DNA of 58,048 nucleotides from an uncultured Flavobacteriales bacterium (lineage in GTDB: Bacteria > Bacteroidota > Bacteroidia > Flavobacteriales > BACL11). The stretch is taken from contig CAJIYG010000008.1 of NCBI GenBank assembly GCA_905181585.1, positions 1 through 58,048 of the forward strand. The letters are read 5' to 3'. This document shows positions 18,866 through 28,933 of this stretch, piece after piece. Position numbers and translations under genes: made by a program. How positions within the stretch are numbered: position 1 is the first letter of the stretch; every line of letters begins with the position of its first letter. The notes under the pieces are model-generated. The model was not told the DNA's origin. It ran no database searches and saw nothing but the letters and a program-made list of their open reading frames with translations.

Positions 18866-20658
18866 ATTTTCACCCCTTTTTCTTCTAAATGTTTTTTTAT
18901 ATCCTCTGTTTTTCCTTCAGGCACAGCATCAATTAGTCTTTGAGTATAAGATGTTTTAGGTTCATTATATATTTGATCGGCATCACCCATTTCTTCAATT
19001 TTACCATCCTGCATTACAACCATTCTATCACTCATATATTTAACAACTGATAAATCATGAGAAATAAAAATATATGTTAATTCAAACTCATCTTTCAATT
19101 CATTTAAAAGATTCAGAACTTGAGCTTGAACAGAAACATCAAGCGCAGAAACAGATTCATCACAAATAATAAACTTTGGATTTACCGCAAGAGCTCGAGC
19201 AATACCAATTCTTTGTCTTTGGCCTCCAGAAAACTCATGAGGGTATCTATTGAAATGTGCAGGGTCTAAGCTAACTCTTTCTAATAGTTGTTCAACTCTT
19301 GTTTTTCTTTCTTTATCAGAGCTCAGGATTTTATGAACTTGCATTGGCTCCATTATTGCATTTCCAATAGTCATTCGAGGGTTTAAGGAAGAGTAAGGAT
19401 CTTGAAAGATTATTTGAACTTCTTTTCGAAAGAGTCTCAGCTCTTCTGCATTCATCAAAGAAATGTCTTTGTCTTTGTAAACCATCTCTCCAGATGTTGG
19501 TTCTTCTAATCTTAAAATAGTTCTTCCTGTAGTGGTTTTTCCACAGCCAGATTCTCCAACTAAGCCCAGAGTTTCACCTGGGTAAACATCAAAAGATATA
19601 TCATCAACTGCTTTTACATAACTACTAATTCCTCCAAAAAAACCGTTTCTTATAGGAAAGTAAGTTTTTAGATTTTTGATTTTTAAAATAGGCTTTTTTG
19701 TAAATAACTTATCCTGCTTTTCTTTTCTTTTTTGATCAGGGATAATAAGGTTTTTTGTAAAATCTTCAACAGACACATTATTATCAAGTATTTTTCCTGA
19801 AGAGTCAATTTTCATAAAATCAGAGACCGTTGGCAGAAAAGTATACCTTTTATTTAATGGAGGTCTACAAGCTAGAAGTCCTTTTGTATACGGGTGTTTA
19901 GGGTTGGTAAAAATATCCCAAACATTTCCCTGCTCAACAATTTTTCCTTTATACATTACAACAACCTTGTCAGCAAGTTCTGCAATTACTCCCAAGTCAT
20001 GTGTAATAAACATAATTCCCATATTATGTTCTTTTTGAAGGTTGCTCATTAGCTGAAGAATAGTTTTTTGCACAGTTACATCAAGAGCTGTTGTGGGTTC
20101 GTCCGCAATCATTACAGAAGGTTTACAGCTCATAGCCATTGCTATCATAACTCTTTGTTTTTGACCTCCAGAAATTTGATGAGGGTATGTACTATAGATT
20201 CTTTCTGGATCAGGAAGTTGAACTTGTTTAAATAGATCAATTGTTAATTTTTTAGCATCATTCTTATTTATGTTTTGATGAAGCATAATAGCCTCTAGCA
20301 CTTGATCCCCACATGTGAAAACAGGGTTTAATGATGTCATTGGTTCTTGAAAAATCATTGCAATATCATTACCTCGATATTTTCTAATACCTTCCTCCGT
20401 AAGAGAAAGGAGGTCTACAGGCTCTGAATTTTTTTGATGAAAAATTATTTCTCCACCACTAATTATTCCAGGAGGAGATGGAATTAACCGCATTGCAGAA
20501 AGTGATGTCACTGATTTTCCTGAACCGGATTCCCCTACAATCCCTATTGTTTCACCTTTATTTAAAGTAAAGCTAATATCATTTACTGCTTTTACAGTTT
20601 TTCCTTCTGTGCGAAACTCAGTAACTAGGTTTTTAAATTCTAATAATTTTTCTTTCAT
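18862..20658 (-). CDS. Oligopeptide/dipeptide-type ABC transporter ATPase, two fused domains
   Basis: A 598-residue protein with two ATP-binding cassettes, each like OppD/OppF (DppD/DppF). Cassette one: Walker A GESGSGKS (residues 41-48), signature [13 protein letters not shown], Walker [13 protein letters not shown]. Cassette two: GESGCGKT, signature [15 protein letters not shown], Walker [13 protein letters not shown]. Each is followed by the C-terminal domain typical of peptide importers. No permease or binding protein is adjacent, so its partners lie elsewhere. Substrate is inferred as peptides. Confidence 0.9.
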   Translation of the reverse strand: MKEKLLEFKNLVTEFRTEGKTVKAVNDISFTLNKGETIGIVGESGSGKSVTSLSAMRLIPSPPGIISGGEIIFHQKNSEPVDLLSLTEEGIRKYRGNDIAMIFQEPMTSLNPVFTCGDQVLEAIMLHQNINKNDAKKLTIDLFKQVQLPDPERIYSTYPHQISGGQKQRVMIAMAMSCKPSVMIADEPTTALDVTVQKTILQLMSNLQKEHNMGIMFITHDLGVIAELADKVVVMYKGKIVEQGNVWDIFTNPKHPYTKGLLACRPPLNKRYTFLPTVSDFMKIDSSGKILDNNVSVEDFTKNLIIPDQKRKEKQDKLFTKKPILKIKNLKTYFPIRNGFFGGISSYVKAVDDISFDVYPGETLGLVGESGCGKTTTGRTILRLEEPTSGEMVYKDKDISLMNAEELRLFRKEVQIIFQDPYSSLNPRMTIGNAIMEPMQVHKILSSDKERKTRVEQLLERVSLDPAHFNRYPHEFSGGQRQRIGIARALAVNPKFIICDESVSALDVSVQAQVLNLLNELKDEFELTYIFISHDLSVVKYMSDRMVVMQDGKIEEMGDADQIYNEPKTSYTQRLIDAVPEGKTEDIKKHLEEKGVKI

Positions 20659-20695
20659 ATTTATTTCAACTTATTGTTAAAAATAATTCTTTTAA

Positions 20696-21394
20696 TTAAA
20701 AATCTATAATGTTCATCTTAAAAAGATCTGATAAATGTTTTTTTAACTGCCCCTTCACTGTGTTAATATCTATTTTTACATCAAGTTCATTTTCCAGAGA
20801 TGTAACATTTTTATCAGCAATACCACAAGGAATAATATTCCCAAAATAAGATAAATCAGAGTTAATATTAAAAGCAAACCCATGCATACTTACCCATCTA
20901 CTTGTTCGCACGCCAAGCGCACAAATTTTTCTAGGGTTGCTTGATGACACATCAATCCAAACACCGGTCTCTCCGTTAGACCTTTCGCCTTTAATGTTAT
21001 ATTCTTTAAGAGTTAGGATAACAGCCTCCTCTAGTAATCGCAGATATTTATGGATATCAGTAAAAAAATTCTCTAAGTCAAGAATAGGGTATCCAACAAT
21101 TTGTCCAGGACCATGGTAGGTGATGTCTCCACCCCTATTAGTATTGACAAATGTTGCCCCTCTTGATTTAAGAAAATTTGTATCAACTAAAAGGTTTTTA
21201 CTATTTCCGCTTTTACCCAAAGTATATACATGAGGGTGCTCGCAAAAGATCAAGAAATTTTCAGTTTTTATTTCTGTTTTTTGTTTTCGATTATTAGATT
21301 TTACACTAATTATATTATTAAAAATTTCTTCTTGAAAGCCCCAAGCTTCCTTATAATCAATTAACCCTAAGTCTCTAAACTTTACTTTTTGCAC
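20696..21394 (-). CDS. lipB: Octanoyl-(acyl carrier protein):protein transferase
   Basis: Moves octanoate from ACP to lipoyl domains, the first step of lipoylation of 2-oxoacid dehydrogenases. The 232-residue protein contains RGGDITYHGPGQIVGYPI and the Lys/Cys active site KICALGVR followed by HGFAFNIN. The start is GTG at 21394, sharing one base with the stop of the upstream isomerase, so the two are one operon. Confidence 0.93.
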   Translation of the reverse strand: MQKVKFRDLGLIDYKEAWGFQEEIFNNIISVKSNNRKQKTEIKTENFLIFCEHPHVYTLGKSGNSKNLLVDTNFLKSRGATFVNTNRGGDITYHGPGQIVGYPILDLENFFTDIHKYLRLLEEAVILTLKEYNIKGERSNGETGVWIDVSSSNPRKICALGVRTSRWVSMHGFAFNINSDLSYFGNIIPCGIADKNVTSLENELDVKIDINTVKGQLKKHLSDLFKMNIIDF

Positions 21395-22386
21395 TATTTA
21401 GTATTTGCTAGTTTGTTTTTTAGAAAATCAATTACATCAATTTCAATAGCATCTACCTCATTTAGCTCAGATAAAAACCATGATACCCAGTCACCAAAAT
21501 TAATTAAGTACAAAGAGTTTTCTAAAATAGAATTTCCTTGGCTCCAAACATCAAATATATCAGTTGTATATTCAGAGATAACATTTTTATTTATATCTAT
21601 TCTTACTTGGTTTCTATCTAAATCTGATTTATTTCTAAGATAAATTACGACAAGGTTTTCAGTGTTTGTTCTCCACCCTAAGAGCTCATTATGGTTCATT
21701 TCAGGAACAACATGGTGCCAGCACAAACACTTGCTGTTTTCATTTAATTGTTGCCTAAATCTAATAGCAACTCCTTCATACCCAGAGGCAACATAAATAA
21801 CCGGTGTTTTTTTAAATAAATTTTTTGCTAAATTTTTTGCTTCAGTTTTAATTTTTTGAGATTGAGAGTTTAATAGTGTAATACTATTTTTAAATGAGTT
21901 TTTAAAACTCGAGTTAATAAGATTGTAATGTTTAAGAATATAAAAAAGTTGAGTAAATGAATAAGCAAACATTGCCCTTGGAGGGTTTCCCCCAGGTATA
22001 ATAATATGATTAATATTATTTTCTTCTGCAATTTTTTTTAATTTACCTCCTGAAGTTATAATAGCAATTTCCGCACCTTTACTAATGCATATTTGCAAGG
22101 CGTTTAAAGTTTCTTCTGTATTTCCAGAATAGGATGAGGCGATAACTAAAGTGTTTTTATTTACAAAATTTGGAACAGAATAATCTTTTGAACACGAAAC
22201 AGGAATAGTTAATTCACTAGACAAAACATCTGAAACAATAGACCCTCCAATTCCACTCCCGCCCAAGCCACAAATTAGGATATTTTGTATCTTATTTTCA
22301 GGCGCTTTAAAAGTTGAGGAATCACCAATAGTAATAGCTTCCTTTAATTGATCAGTAAAAGAACTGATATAGTCATTCATTTTCAT
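21394..22386 (-). CDS. Bifunctional phosphoglucose/phosphomannose isomerase (SIS-fold)
   Basis: About 330 residues of the SIS-domain pgi/pmi family found in Bacteroidota and archaea; it interconverts fructose-6-P with glucose-6-P and mannose-6-P. The sugar-phosphate-binding SIS motifs GGSGIGGSIVSDVL and ASSYSGNTEETL are present, and the C-terminal part has the HNELLGW segment typical of this family. I chose the ATG at 22386; a TTG at 22416 and ATG at 22380 are alternatives. Upstream of lipB in one operon, divergent from lysS. Confidence 0.85.
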   Translation of the reverse strand: MKMNDYISSFTDQLKEAITIGDSSTFKAPENKIQNILICGLGGSGIGGSIVSDVLSSELTIPVSCSKDYSVPNFVNKNTLVIASSYSGNTEETLNALQICISKGAEIAIITSGGKLKKIAEENNINHIIIPGGNPPRAMFAYSFTQLFYILKHYNLINSSFKNSFKNSITLLNSQSQKIKTEAKNLAKNLFKKTPVIYVASGYEGVAIRFRQQLNENSKCLCWHHVVPEMNHNELLGWRTNTENLVVIYLRNKSDLDRNQVRIDINKNVISEYTTDIFDVWSQGNSILENSLYLINFGDWVSWFLSELNEVDAIEIDVIDFLKNKLANTK

Positions 22387-22421
22387 TGTTAAATGGGGTT
22401 TGTTAATTGAAATCAATAATA

Positions 22422-22429
22422 CAAAATTA
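22422..22429 (-). promoter_or_regulatory. Probable -7 promoter element for the pgi/pmi-lipB operon
   Basis: TAATTTTG on the minus strand fits TAnnTTTG, 35 nt before the chosen ATG. Confidence 0.4.
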
Positions 22430-22466
22430 TAGGAAGAAGAATTTATATATTTACAAAAAAAATAAT

Positions 22467-23972
22467 ATGTCTACAGATTTTTCAGAACAAGAAATTGTTA
22501 GAAGAGAGTCTCTTCAAAAACTTATAGATTTGGGTATAGATTGTTACCCCGCGGAACTCTTTAATGTAAATAATAGTTCAAAAAATATCTTAGATAATTA
22601 TAAAGAAGGAGATAGCTTAGAAGTTGTTATTGCAGGAAGAATAATGACTAGAAGAATAATGGGAAAAGCCTCTTTTGTAGAACTTCAAGACTCAGAAGGA
22701 AAAATTCAGCTCTATTTAAATAGAGATGAAATTTGCCCTGAAGAGGATAAAACAATGTATAATCAGGTTTTTAAAAAACTTCTTGATATTGGAGATATAA
22801 TTGGTGTTAGCGGAAGTGTTTTTATAACTCAAGTTGGAGAAATATCTATTTTGGTTAAATCATTAACTGTTTTGTCAAAATCACTTAGACCGCTTCCATT
22901 GCCAAAAACTGACACTGACGGAAATGTCTTTGATGCATTTACAGACCCCGAAAAAAGATACAGGCAAAGGTATGTTGACCTAGTAGTTAACCCACATGTT
23001 AAAGAAGCTTTTATTAAAAGAACAGTTCTTACAAATTCAATGAGACAGTATTTAAATTCAAAAGAATATTTAGAAGTAGAAACACCTATACTTCAACCAT
23101 TATACGGGGGAGCTGCAGCACGACCATTTAAAACACATCACAATACTTTAGATATGGATCTTTATTTAAGGATTGCTAATGAGCTGTATTTAAAAAGATT
23201 AATAGTTGGGGGTTTTGATGGTGTTTATGAGTTTTCCAAAGACTTTAGAAATGAAGGAATGAGTCGTTTTCATAACCCTGAGTTTACTCAAATGGAATTG
23301 TATGTTGCTTATAAAGACTATAATTGGATGATGGAATTAGTTGAAGAAATGGTTGAGAAAATAGCAATAGATATTCATGGGAAAACAGAAATTACTGTAG
23401 GGGAGAACGTAATAAACTTTAAAAGACCTTGGAAACGATATACGATGTATGAGGCGATAGAACATTTTGCTAAAGTTGATATATCTCAAATGCAAGAAAA
23501 AGAATTAGCAAAGACAGCTAAGAAACTTGGAGTTAATGTTGACTCTTCAATGGGCAGAGGAAGATTAATTGATGAAATTTTCGGAGATTTTTGTGAGCCA
23601 AAACTTATACAACCAACCTTTATTACAGACTATCCAGTTGAAATGTCTCCATTAGCTAAAAAGCATAGATCTAAAAATGGTTTAGTTGAAAGGTTTGAGG
23701 CTGTATGTAATGGAAAGGAGATTTGTAATGCATTCTCAGAACTTAATGACCCGATAGATCAAAGAAAAAGATTTTCAGAGCAACTTGAACTAGCAAAAAG
23801 AGGCGATGAAGAAGCTATGCAGTTAGATGAAGATTTTTTACGAGCACTCGAATATGGTATGCCTCCAACAGCAGGTCTTGGTATAGGTATAGATAGATTA
23901 GCTATGATAATGACAAACAGTAATTCTATTCAAGATGTTTTGTTTTTTCCTCAAATGAAAAAAGAAAACTAA
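22467..23972 (+). CDS. lysS: Lysyl-tRNA synthetase, class II
   Basis: Charges tRNA-Lys. From the ATG at 22467 the protein is 501 residues; an upstream TTG would only add a non-conserved tail. It has an N-terminal OB fold ([19 protein letters not shown]), motif 2 with [18 protein letters not shown], and motif 3 [14 protein letters not shown]. Length normal. It runs to within 3 bp of the convergent uvrC. Confidence 0.95.
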   Translation: MSTDFSEQEIVRRESLQKLIDLGIDCYPAELFNVNNSSKNILDNYKEGDSLEVVIAGRIMTRRIMGKASFVELQDSEGKIQLYLNRDEICPEEDKTMYNQVFKKLLDIGDIIGVSGSVFITQVGEISILVKSLTVLSKSLRPLPLPKTDTDGNVFDAFTDPEKRYRQRYVDLVVNPHVKEAFIKRTVLTNSMRQYLNSKEYLEVETPILQPLYGGAAARPFKTHHNTLDMDLYLRIANELYLKRLIVGGFDGVYEFSKDFRNEGMSRFHNPEFTQMELYVAYKDYNWMMELVEEMVEKIAIDIHGKTEITVGENVINFKRPWKRYTMYEAIEHFAKVDISQMQEKELAKTAKKLGVNVDSSMGRGRLIDEIFGDFCEPKLIQPTFITDYPVEMSPLAKKHRSKNGLVERFEAVCNGKEICNAFSELNDPIDQRKRFSEQLELAKRGDEEAMQLDEDFLRALEYGMPPTAGLGIGIDRLAMIMTNSNSIQDVLFFPQMKKEN

Positions 23973-23974
23973 TA

Positions 23975-25705
23975 TTATTTTTTAGAAAATAATTTACTAG
24001 TCTTTTCTTTACCTATTAATTCTTCAATTTCAGACCTTTTACTAGTCATTAAGTTTTTAAAAGATCCAAAATTTTGTATTATTTTTTCTACTGTTTTGGG
24101 ACCTATTCCATCAATTTTTTCTAGCTCAGAAGAGATGCTATTGATTGATCTTTTCTTTCTATGGTGATTTATTGCAAACCTATGAGCTTCATTTCTTAGT
24201 TGTTGAATTATTTTTAAACTAGAGGATCTTTTGTCTAAATATATTGGAGTATTATCATTTGGAAAATAAATTTCTTCAAGTCTTTTAGCTATTCCAATAA
24301 TTGCAATTTTCCCATAAACTTTTAATTCTTTTAAGCTTTTAATAGCAGAGCTTAATTGCCCTTTTCCTCCGTCAATAACAATTAATTGAGGAAGACTTTT
24401 TTTTTCATTTAGCAATCTCTTATATCTTCTTAAAACGATCTCTTCCATTGATGCGTAATCGTCAGGACCTACAACAGTTTTAATATTATAGTGTCGATAG
24501 TCTTTTTTGCTTGGAAGGCCCTTTTTAAAAACAACACACGATGCTGTGGGGTTAGAGCCTTGAAAATTGGAGTTATCAAAACACTCAATATGAATAGGGA
24601 TTTCCTTTAAATGAAGATCTTGTTGTAATTTTTTTAGAACAATTGATTTATTCGATTTAGTGAGATTTAAAGCCTGCCTTTTTTTCTTCTCTAGCTGCAT
24701 ATATTTTGCATTACGCAGTGATAGGTCAATTAATTTTTTCTTTTCTCCTTGAGCAGGTACAATAATCTTCACACCCTCCCAAATATTAATAATATTATGA
24801 GAAGAGTAAATAAATGTTGAAACACTATTAAATCTGATTCTCAAATCTGTTATTACAAATTGTAAAATTTCTTCATCACTTTCAGATAATTTTTTTTTGA
24901 TTTCAACAGTATGAGACTGAATAATTGCCCCACTTGTTATTTTTAAATAATTTACAAATGCATTTTTTTCATCAGAAATTATTGTAAATATATCTACATT
25001 ATTAATTTTTGAACTTACTATTGAAGATTTTGATTGATAGTTTGTTAAAAGTAGAAGTTGTTCTTTTATTTTTTGAGCATTTTCAAATTCCATTTTATTT
25101 GCATGAAGCATCATTTTTTCTTTAAGATAAGAAATAACACTTTTAATATCACCTTTTAAAATTTTACGAATTTGACTAATTGTTTCTAAGTATTTTTCTT
25201 TCGATTCCGGTTTTTTCTCCTTGCCAAGGTATGTAAATGGAGTCCAACCATTATCATAAAAGATTTCAGAAAAAAAGTTTAAAAGAACATTTACCACATA
25301 TGTAGACATGTATGGGCCAAAGTACTCAGAACCATCTTTAATAACTTTTCTAGTCTGAAACACTCTCGGAAACTCTTCTTTTTTAATACAAATCCATGGG
25401 TATGACTTGTCATCTTTAAGCAATATATTATACTTTGGCTGATGTTTTTTGATTAAATTATTTTCTAGTAAAAGTGCATCTATTTCGGTTTCAACTAAAA
25501 TATATTTTAAGTCACAAATCTTGCTGACAAGAATTTTTGTTTTTAAATTTTCATGTTTTTTTGTAAAATATGATGATACTCGTCTTTTTAAGTTTTTTGC
25601 CTTACCTATATATATAATTTCACCATTAACATCATAATAGTTGTATACCCCTGGAGTTGAGGGTAGTCTTTTTATAGTGTTTTTTAAATATTCCGTGGAA
25701 TCCAT
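23975..25705 (-). CDS. uvrC: UvrABC excinuclease subunit C, lacking the Fe-S cysteine motif
   Basis: Dual-incision nuclease of nucleotide excision repair, 576 residues. The N-terminal GIY-YIG nuclease is intact (STPGVYNYYD, IIYIGKAKNL, KYNILLKDDKSYP), as are the UVR segment, the C-terminal RNase H-like nuclease (IECFDNSNFQGS, VIDGGKGQ, EAHRFAINHHR) and tandem helix-hairpin-helix (DGIGPKTV). After YFGPYMSTYVV the usual segment with four Fe-S cysteines (LRTC...C...C..GPC) is absent; residues 149-170 form a shorter, cysteine-free stretch. No frameshift explains this. Confidence 0.92.
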   Translation of the reverse strand: MDSTEYLKNTIKRLPSTPGVYNYYDVNGEIIYIGKAKNLKRRVSSYFTKKHENLKTKILVSKICDLKYILVETEIDALLLENNLIKKHQPKYNILLKDDKSYPWICIKKEEFPRVFQTRKVIKDGSEYFGPYMSTYVVNVLLNFFSEIFYDNGWTPFTYLGKEKKPESKEKYLETISQIRKILKGDIKSVISYLKEKMMLHANKMEFENAQKIKEQLLLLTNYQSKSSIVSSKINNVDIFTIISDEKNAFVNYLKITSGAIIQSHTVEIKKKLSESDEEILQFVITDLRIRFNSVSTFIYSSHNIINIWEGVKIIVPAQGEKKKLIDLSLRNAKYMQLEKKKRQALNLTKSNKSIVLKKLQQDLHLKEIPIHIECFDNSNFQGSNPTASCVVFKKGLPSKKDYRHYNIKTVVGPDDYASMEEIVLRRYKRLLNEKKSLPQLIVIDGGKGQLSSAIKSLKELKVYGKIAIIGIAKRLEEIYFPNDNTPIYLDKRSSSLKIIQQLRNEAHRFAINHHRKKRSINSISSELEKIDGIGPKTVEKIIQNFGSFKNLMTSKRSEIEELIGKEKTSKLFSKK

Positions 25706-25768
25706 TATTGTTTGATTATGCTATAATTTAAAAAAGTAAAAAAGTTTTTTCAACGCTCGTAAATATAG

Positions 25769-25776
25769 TACTTTTG
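25769..25776 (+). promoter_or_regulatory. Probable -7 promoter element for the asd-carotenoid operon
   Basis: TACTTTTG fits TAnnTTTG, 18 nt before the asd ATG at 25795. A TTG within it is therefore not the start codon. Confidence 0.5.
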
Positions 25777-25794
25777 AGTATTAAATATAAAATC

Positions 25795-26790
25795 ATGAGA
25801 CTTGCAATTATTGGCGCCACAGGATTAGTTGGACGTCAAATTCTAGAGGTTATTGTAGAAAGAGATTTTTTTTTCACTGAGTTGATTTTAGTGGCATCCG
25901 ATAAATCAATCGGAGAAGAAATAAACTTAAAAAATAAAACCTATTTTATATGTTCCACGTCAGAGATGTTAGAAAAGAAACCTCATTTAGCACTTCTTTC
26001 TGCCGGCTCTGAAACCTCAAAAGAACTTGCCCCTAAGCTTAACTTAATAGGGTGTAAGGTTATTGATAATTCGTCTTTTTGGAGAATGAATGAAAGATAT
26101 AAGTTAATAATACCGGAGATTAATGGACATGAATTATCTTCTGAAGATATGATTATTTCAAACCCTAACTGTTCTACTATTCAGCTTTTAGTTGTTTTAG
26201 CCCCAATTCATAAGAAATACAATATCCAGAGAGCGGTAGTGTCAACTTACCAATCTGTTTCTGGATCAGGAAAGAAAGCGATTAATCAATTAGAAAATGA
26301 AGAAATAGGAAAAGAAGGAGACATGGCCTACCCTTACCAAATTTATAGAAACGCCATACCTCATATAGATTCTTTTGAAGAGAATGGGTATACAGGAGAG
26401 GAGATGAAGATCATAAATGAAACTCATAAAATACTTGATTCAAATATTCAAATAACCGCTACAGCCGTTAGGATCCCGGTTGAGGCTGGGCACAGTGAGA
26501 GTGTCAATTTACTATTATCAAATGAGTTTGAAATTGCCAAGATAAAAAATGAAATATCTAATATAGACGGAGTTACCCTTAGTGATGACACTAAAAAAAA
26601 TATTTATCCAATGCCAGTTTTTTCTAAGGGTTTAGATGATGTTTTTGTTGGTAGAATTAGACGTGATTTTTCTCAATCTAATTCTTTAAATATGTGGATT
26701 GTTGCCGATAATTTAAGAAAAGGTGCTGCAACAAATACTGTTCAAATTGCTGAGTATTTAATAGAAAATAATTTATTAAAAATTAAATAA
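25795..26790 (+). CDS. asd: Aspartate-semialdehyde dehydrogenase
   Basis: Reduces aspartyl phosphate to aspartate semialdehyde, leading to lysine/diaminopimelate, threonine and methionine. The protein (331 residues from ATG 25795) begins with the NADP-binding LAIIGATGLVGRQIL, has the catalytic Cys in SNPNCSTIQ and the base His in EAGHSES, and YQSVSGSGK in between. The start is set by a promoter box ending at 25776. It is 3 bp from the next gene, so it leads a run into the carotenoid genes. Confidence 0.95.
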   Translation: MRLAIIGATGLVGRQILEVIVERDFFFTELILVASDKSIGEEINLKNKTYFICSTSEMLEKKPHLALLSAGSETSKELAPKLNLIGCKVIDNSSFWRMNERYKLIIPEINGHELSSEDMIISNPNCSTIQLLVVLAPIHKKYNIQRAVVSTYQSVSGSGKKAINQLENEEIGKEGDMAYPYQIYRNAIPHIDSFEENGYTGEEMKIINETHKILDSNIQITATAVRIPVEAGHSESVNLLLSNEFEIAKIKNEISNIDGVTLSDDTKKNIYPMPVFSKGLDDVFVGRIRRDFSQSNSLNMWIVADNLRKGAATNTVQIAEYLIENNLLKIK

Positions 26791-26793
26791 TTT

Positions 26794-28254
26794 TTGAAAA
26801 AAGCAATTATAATTGGTTCTGGAATTGGAGGTTTGTCTTCTGCAATAAGGATGTCTGTTAAAGGACATGCTGTTGATGTTTATGAGGCAAATAAAAGCTA
26901 TGGCGGTAAGATGCGAGAAACAAAAAAAAAGGGATTTAGATTTGACATGGGGCCTTCTTTATTGACTATGCCAGAAAAAATTGATGAACTGTTTCTTTTG
27001 GCAAATAAAAATCCGAGAGATTATTTTCAGTACAAAAAGCTTGATGAGGGGTGTAGATATTTTTATGATGATAAAACAATTATAAGAGGATATACTGATT
27101 TGGATAAATTTGCTAGTGAGCTTCATGACAAAGCTGGTGTTGCCAAGAATATAACAAAAAACCATATTAAAAAAAATACTTTTATATTTGACTCAACAAG
27201 TTTTTTATTTTTAGAAAAGTCTCTTCACAAGCTAAAAACATATTTGTCTTTTAAAGTATTTATTGCGTTTTTAAAATTACCTTTTTTACAGCTTTTTCAA
27301 TCTATGCACTCTGCTAATAGTAGTAGATTTAAAAGTAAAAAAGCTATACAAATATTTAATCGTTTTGCCACATATAACGGGTCAAACCCATATAAAGCAC
27401 CGGCAATTTTAAATAGTATTTCAGCTTTAGAGTTTAATAAAGGAGCCTTTTATCCAAATTTAGGAATGTTTACAATTGCAAAAGCACTTTATAGTCTTGC
27501 AACTGATTTAGGTGTTAAGTTTTATTTTAACACAATAGTTGAAAAAATTTCAGTTAATGATGGGGTTGCAGAAGGAGTGTTTGTTTTAAATAACCTACAT
27601 AAAGCTGATGTTATTATTTGCAATCAAGACATATACTTTGTTTATAAAAACTTACTCCCCAAAAAATTTACAATAAAAAGAGTTCTCAAGCAAGAAAGAT
27701 CATCTTCTGCTTTAATTTTTTATTGGGGTATAAAAAAAGAATTTTCTAGCCTTCAGCTTCATAATATTCTATTTTCTAATAATTATGAAGAGGAATTTAA
27801 GATGTTGTCTGAAAACAAAGAAATTTATAAAGACCCAACAACATATATTAATATTACATCTAAGATGACAAAAAATGACGCTCCTAATAAATGTGAGAAT
27901 TGGTTTGTGATGATTAATACGCCATATGATGTTGGGCAGAATTGGCAAGATTTAATTATTAACTCTAGAAAAAATATAATTAAAAAAATAAACAAGGTGT
28001 TAGATGTAAGTATTGAAGAATACATTGTTTGTGAAGAAATCCTTACACCAAAACTAATTGAAAGCTCTACACAATCATTTGGAGGGTCGTTATATGGAAG
28101 CTCATCTAACGCTAGAGGATCAGCCTTTTTTAGACATCCAAATTTTTCTACTAAGATCTCAAATTTGTATTTTTGTGGTGGTAGCGTTCACCCTGGAGGC
28201 GGAATCCCTTTGGCGCTGTCCTCTTCTAAAATAATAGGTGAATTAATAAGTTAA
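26794..28254 (+). CDS. crtD: Carotenoid desaturase, CrtD-like (phytoene desaturase family)
   Basis: FAD-dependent desaturase, 486 residues. The N-terminus has the dinucleotide-binding GSGIGGLSSAIRMSVKGH and GGKMRE, followed by FDMGPSLLTMP; the C-terminus has the FCGGSVHPGGGIPLAL motif of CrtI/CrtD/CrtN enzymes. Starts with TTG at 26794. It sits directly before CruF-like and CrtY genes, so I favour CrtD (3',4'-desaturase of 1'-hydroxy carotenoids) over CrtI. A CrtI is not in the window. Symbol is therefore provisional. Confidence 0.72.
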   Translation: MKKAIIIGSGIGGLSSAIRMSVKGHAVDVYEANKSYGGKMRETKKKGFRFDMGPSLLTMPEKIDELFLLANKNPRDYFQYKKLDEGCRYFYDDKTIIRGYTDLDKFASELHDKAGVAKNITKNHIKKNTFIFDSTSFLFLEKSLHKLKTYLSFKVFIAFLKLPFLQLFQSMHSANSSRFKSKKAIQIFNRFATYNGSNPYKAPAILNSISALEFNKGAFYPNLGMFTIAKALYSLATDLGVKFYFNTIVEKISVNDGVAEGVFVLNNLHKADVIICNQDIYFVYKNLLPKKFTIKRVLKQERSSSALIFYWGIKKEFSSLQLHNILFSNNYEEEFKMLSENKEIYKDPTTYINITSKMTKNDAPNKCENWFVMINTPYDVGQNWQDLIINSRKNIIKKINKVLDVSIEEYIVCEEILTPKLIESSTQSFGGSLYGSSSNARGSAFFRHPNFSTKISNLYFCGGSVHPGGGIPLALSSSKIIGELIS

Positions 28255-28258
28255 AAAT

Positions 28259-28933
28259 ATGAGTTTAAAAAGAATTGATTATGTTATTTTTCTAATGTTT
28301 TTCTTTAGTATTGTTGGAGGGCTGAGTATCCTTTATGGTGCGAATATCCAGCTACCAGTATTCAACACTGATCTTTCATCAATAATATTACCAACTACTC
28401 CGTTATACTTATTATTTATTTTTTGCTTGTTTTTCTATTCAAACAATAACTATTCTAAAAGTTTTATTTTTCTTTGTTTGCAAGTGTTTTTTTTCGGTTT
28501 TTTGATTGAGGTTCTGGGTGTAAATACAGGAGTTATTTTTGGAGAATATTCATATGGAAAAACACTGGGATTAAAACTATTTAATACGCCACTGGTTATG
28601 GGAATAAATTGGCTAAATCTATCTCTTGCATCTTTTGGGATTATTTCTTTCTTTACAGAAAAGAAATTTCTGTTAATATTATTAAGCTCTCTCTTAATGG
28701 TTTCTATTGATTATATTATTGAACCAATTGCAATTAATCTTGACTTTTGGTCATGGCAAAATGTATCTGTTCCTATTCATAATTACTTTGGATGGTTTTT
28801 TGGTGCAATTATCGCACAGATGCTTATTGTTTTTTCTAAGCACAAGCTTAACTTTAAAATTGCTATTGGAGTTTTGGGCTCACAATTAATTTTCTTTTTC
28901 ATTCAATACTTAAATTATGGAAATATTAGCTAG
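28259..28933 (+). CDS. cruF: Carotenoid 1',2'-hydratase, CruF-like
   Basis: Integral membrane protein, 224 residues, with about seven hydrophobic segments, of the CruF / bisanhydrobacterioruberin hydratase family (DUF422). The conserved core GFLIEVLGVNTGVIFGEYSY, TPLVMGINWLNL and the acidic DYIIEP are present. It adds water to the acyclic psi end of carotenoids such as gamma-carotene or lycopene. It overlaps the cyclase gene by 17 bp, placing it firmly in a carotenoid operon. Confidence 0.78.
   Translation: MSLKRIDYVIFLMFFFSIVGGLSILYGANIQLPVFNTDLSSIILPTTPLYLLFIFCLFFYSNNNYSKSFIFLCLQVFFFGFLIEVLGVNTGVIFGEYSYGKTLGLKLFNTPLVMGINWLNLSLASFGIISFFTEKKFLLILLSSLLMVSIDYIIEPIAINLDFWSWQNVSVPIHNYFGWFFGAIIAQMLIVFSKHKLNFKIAIGVLGSQLIFFFIQYLNYGNIS

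Noticed and set aside
22407..22466. Extended N-terminus of lysS from a TTG
   Set aside because: The added 20 residues are low-complexity and not conserved; ATG 22467 gives the normal start.
25774..25794. TTG upstream extension of asd
   Set aside because: The TTG is inside the TACTTTTG promoter box; the dehydrogenase N-terminus starts at ATG 25795.
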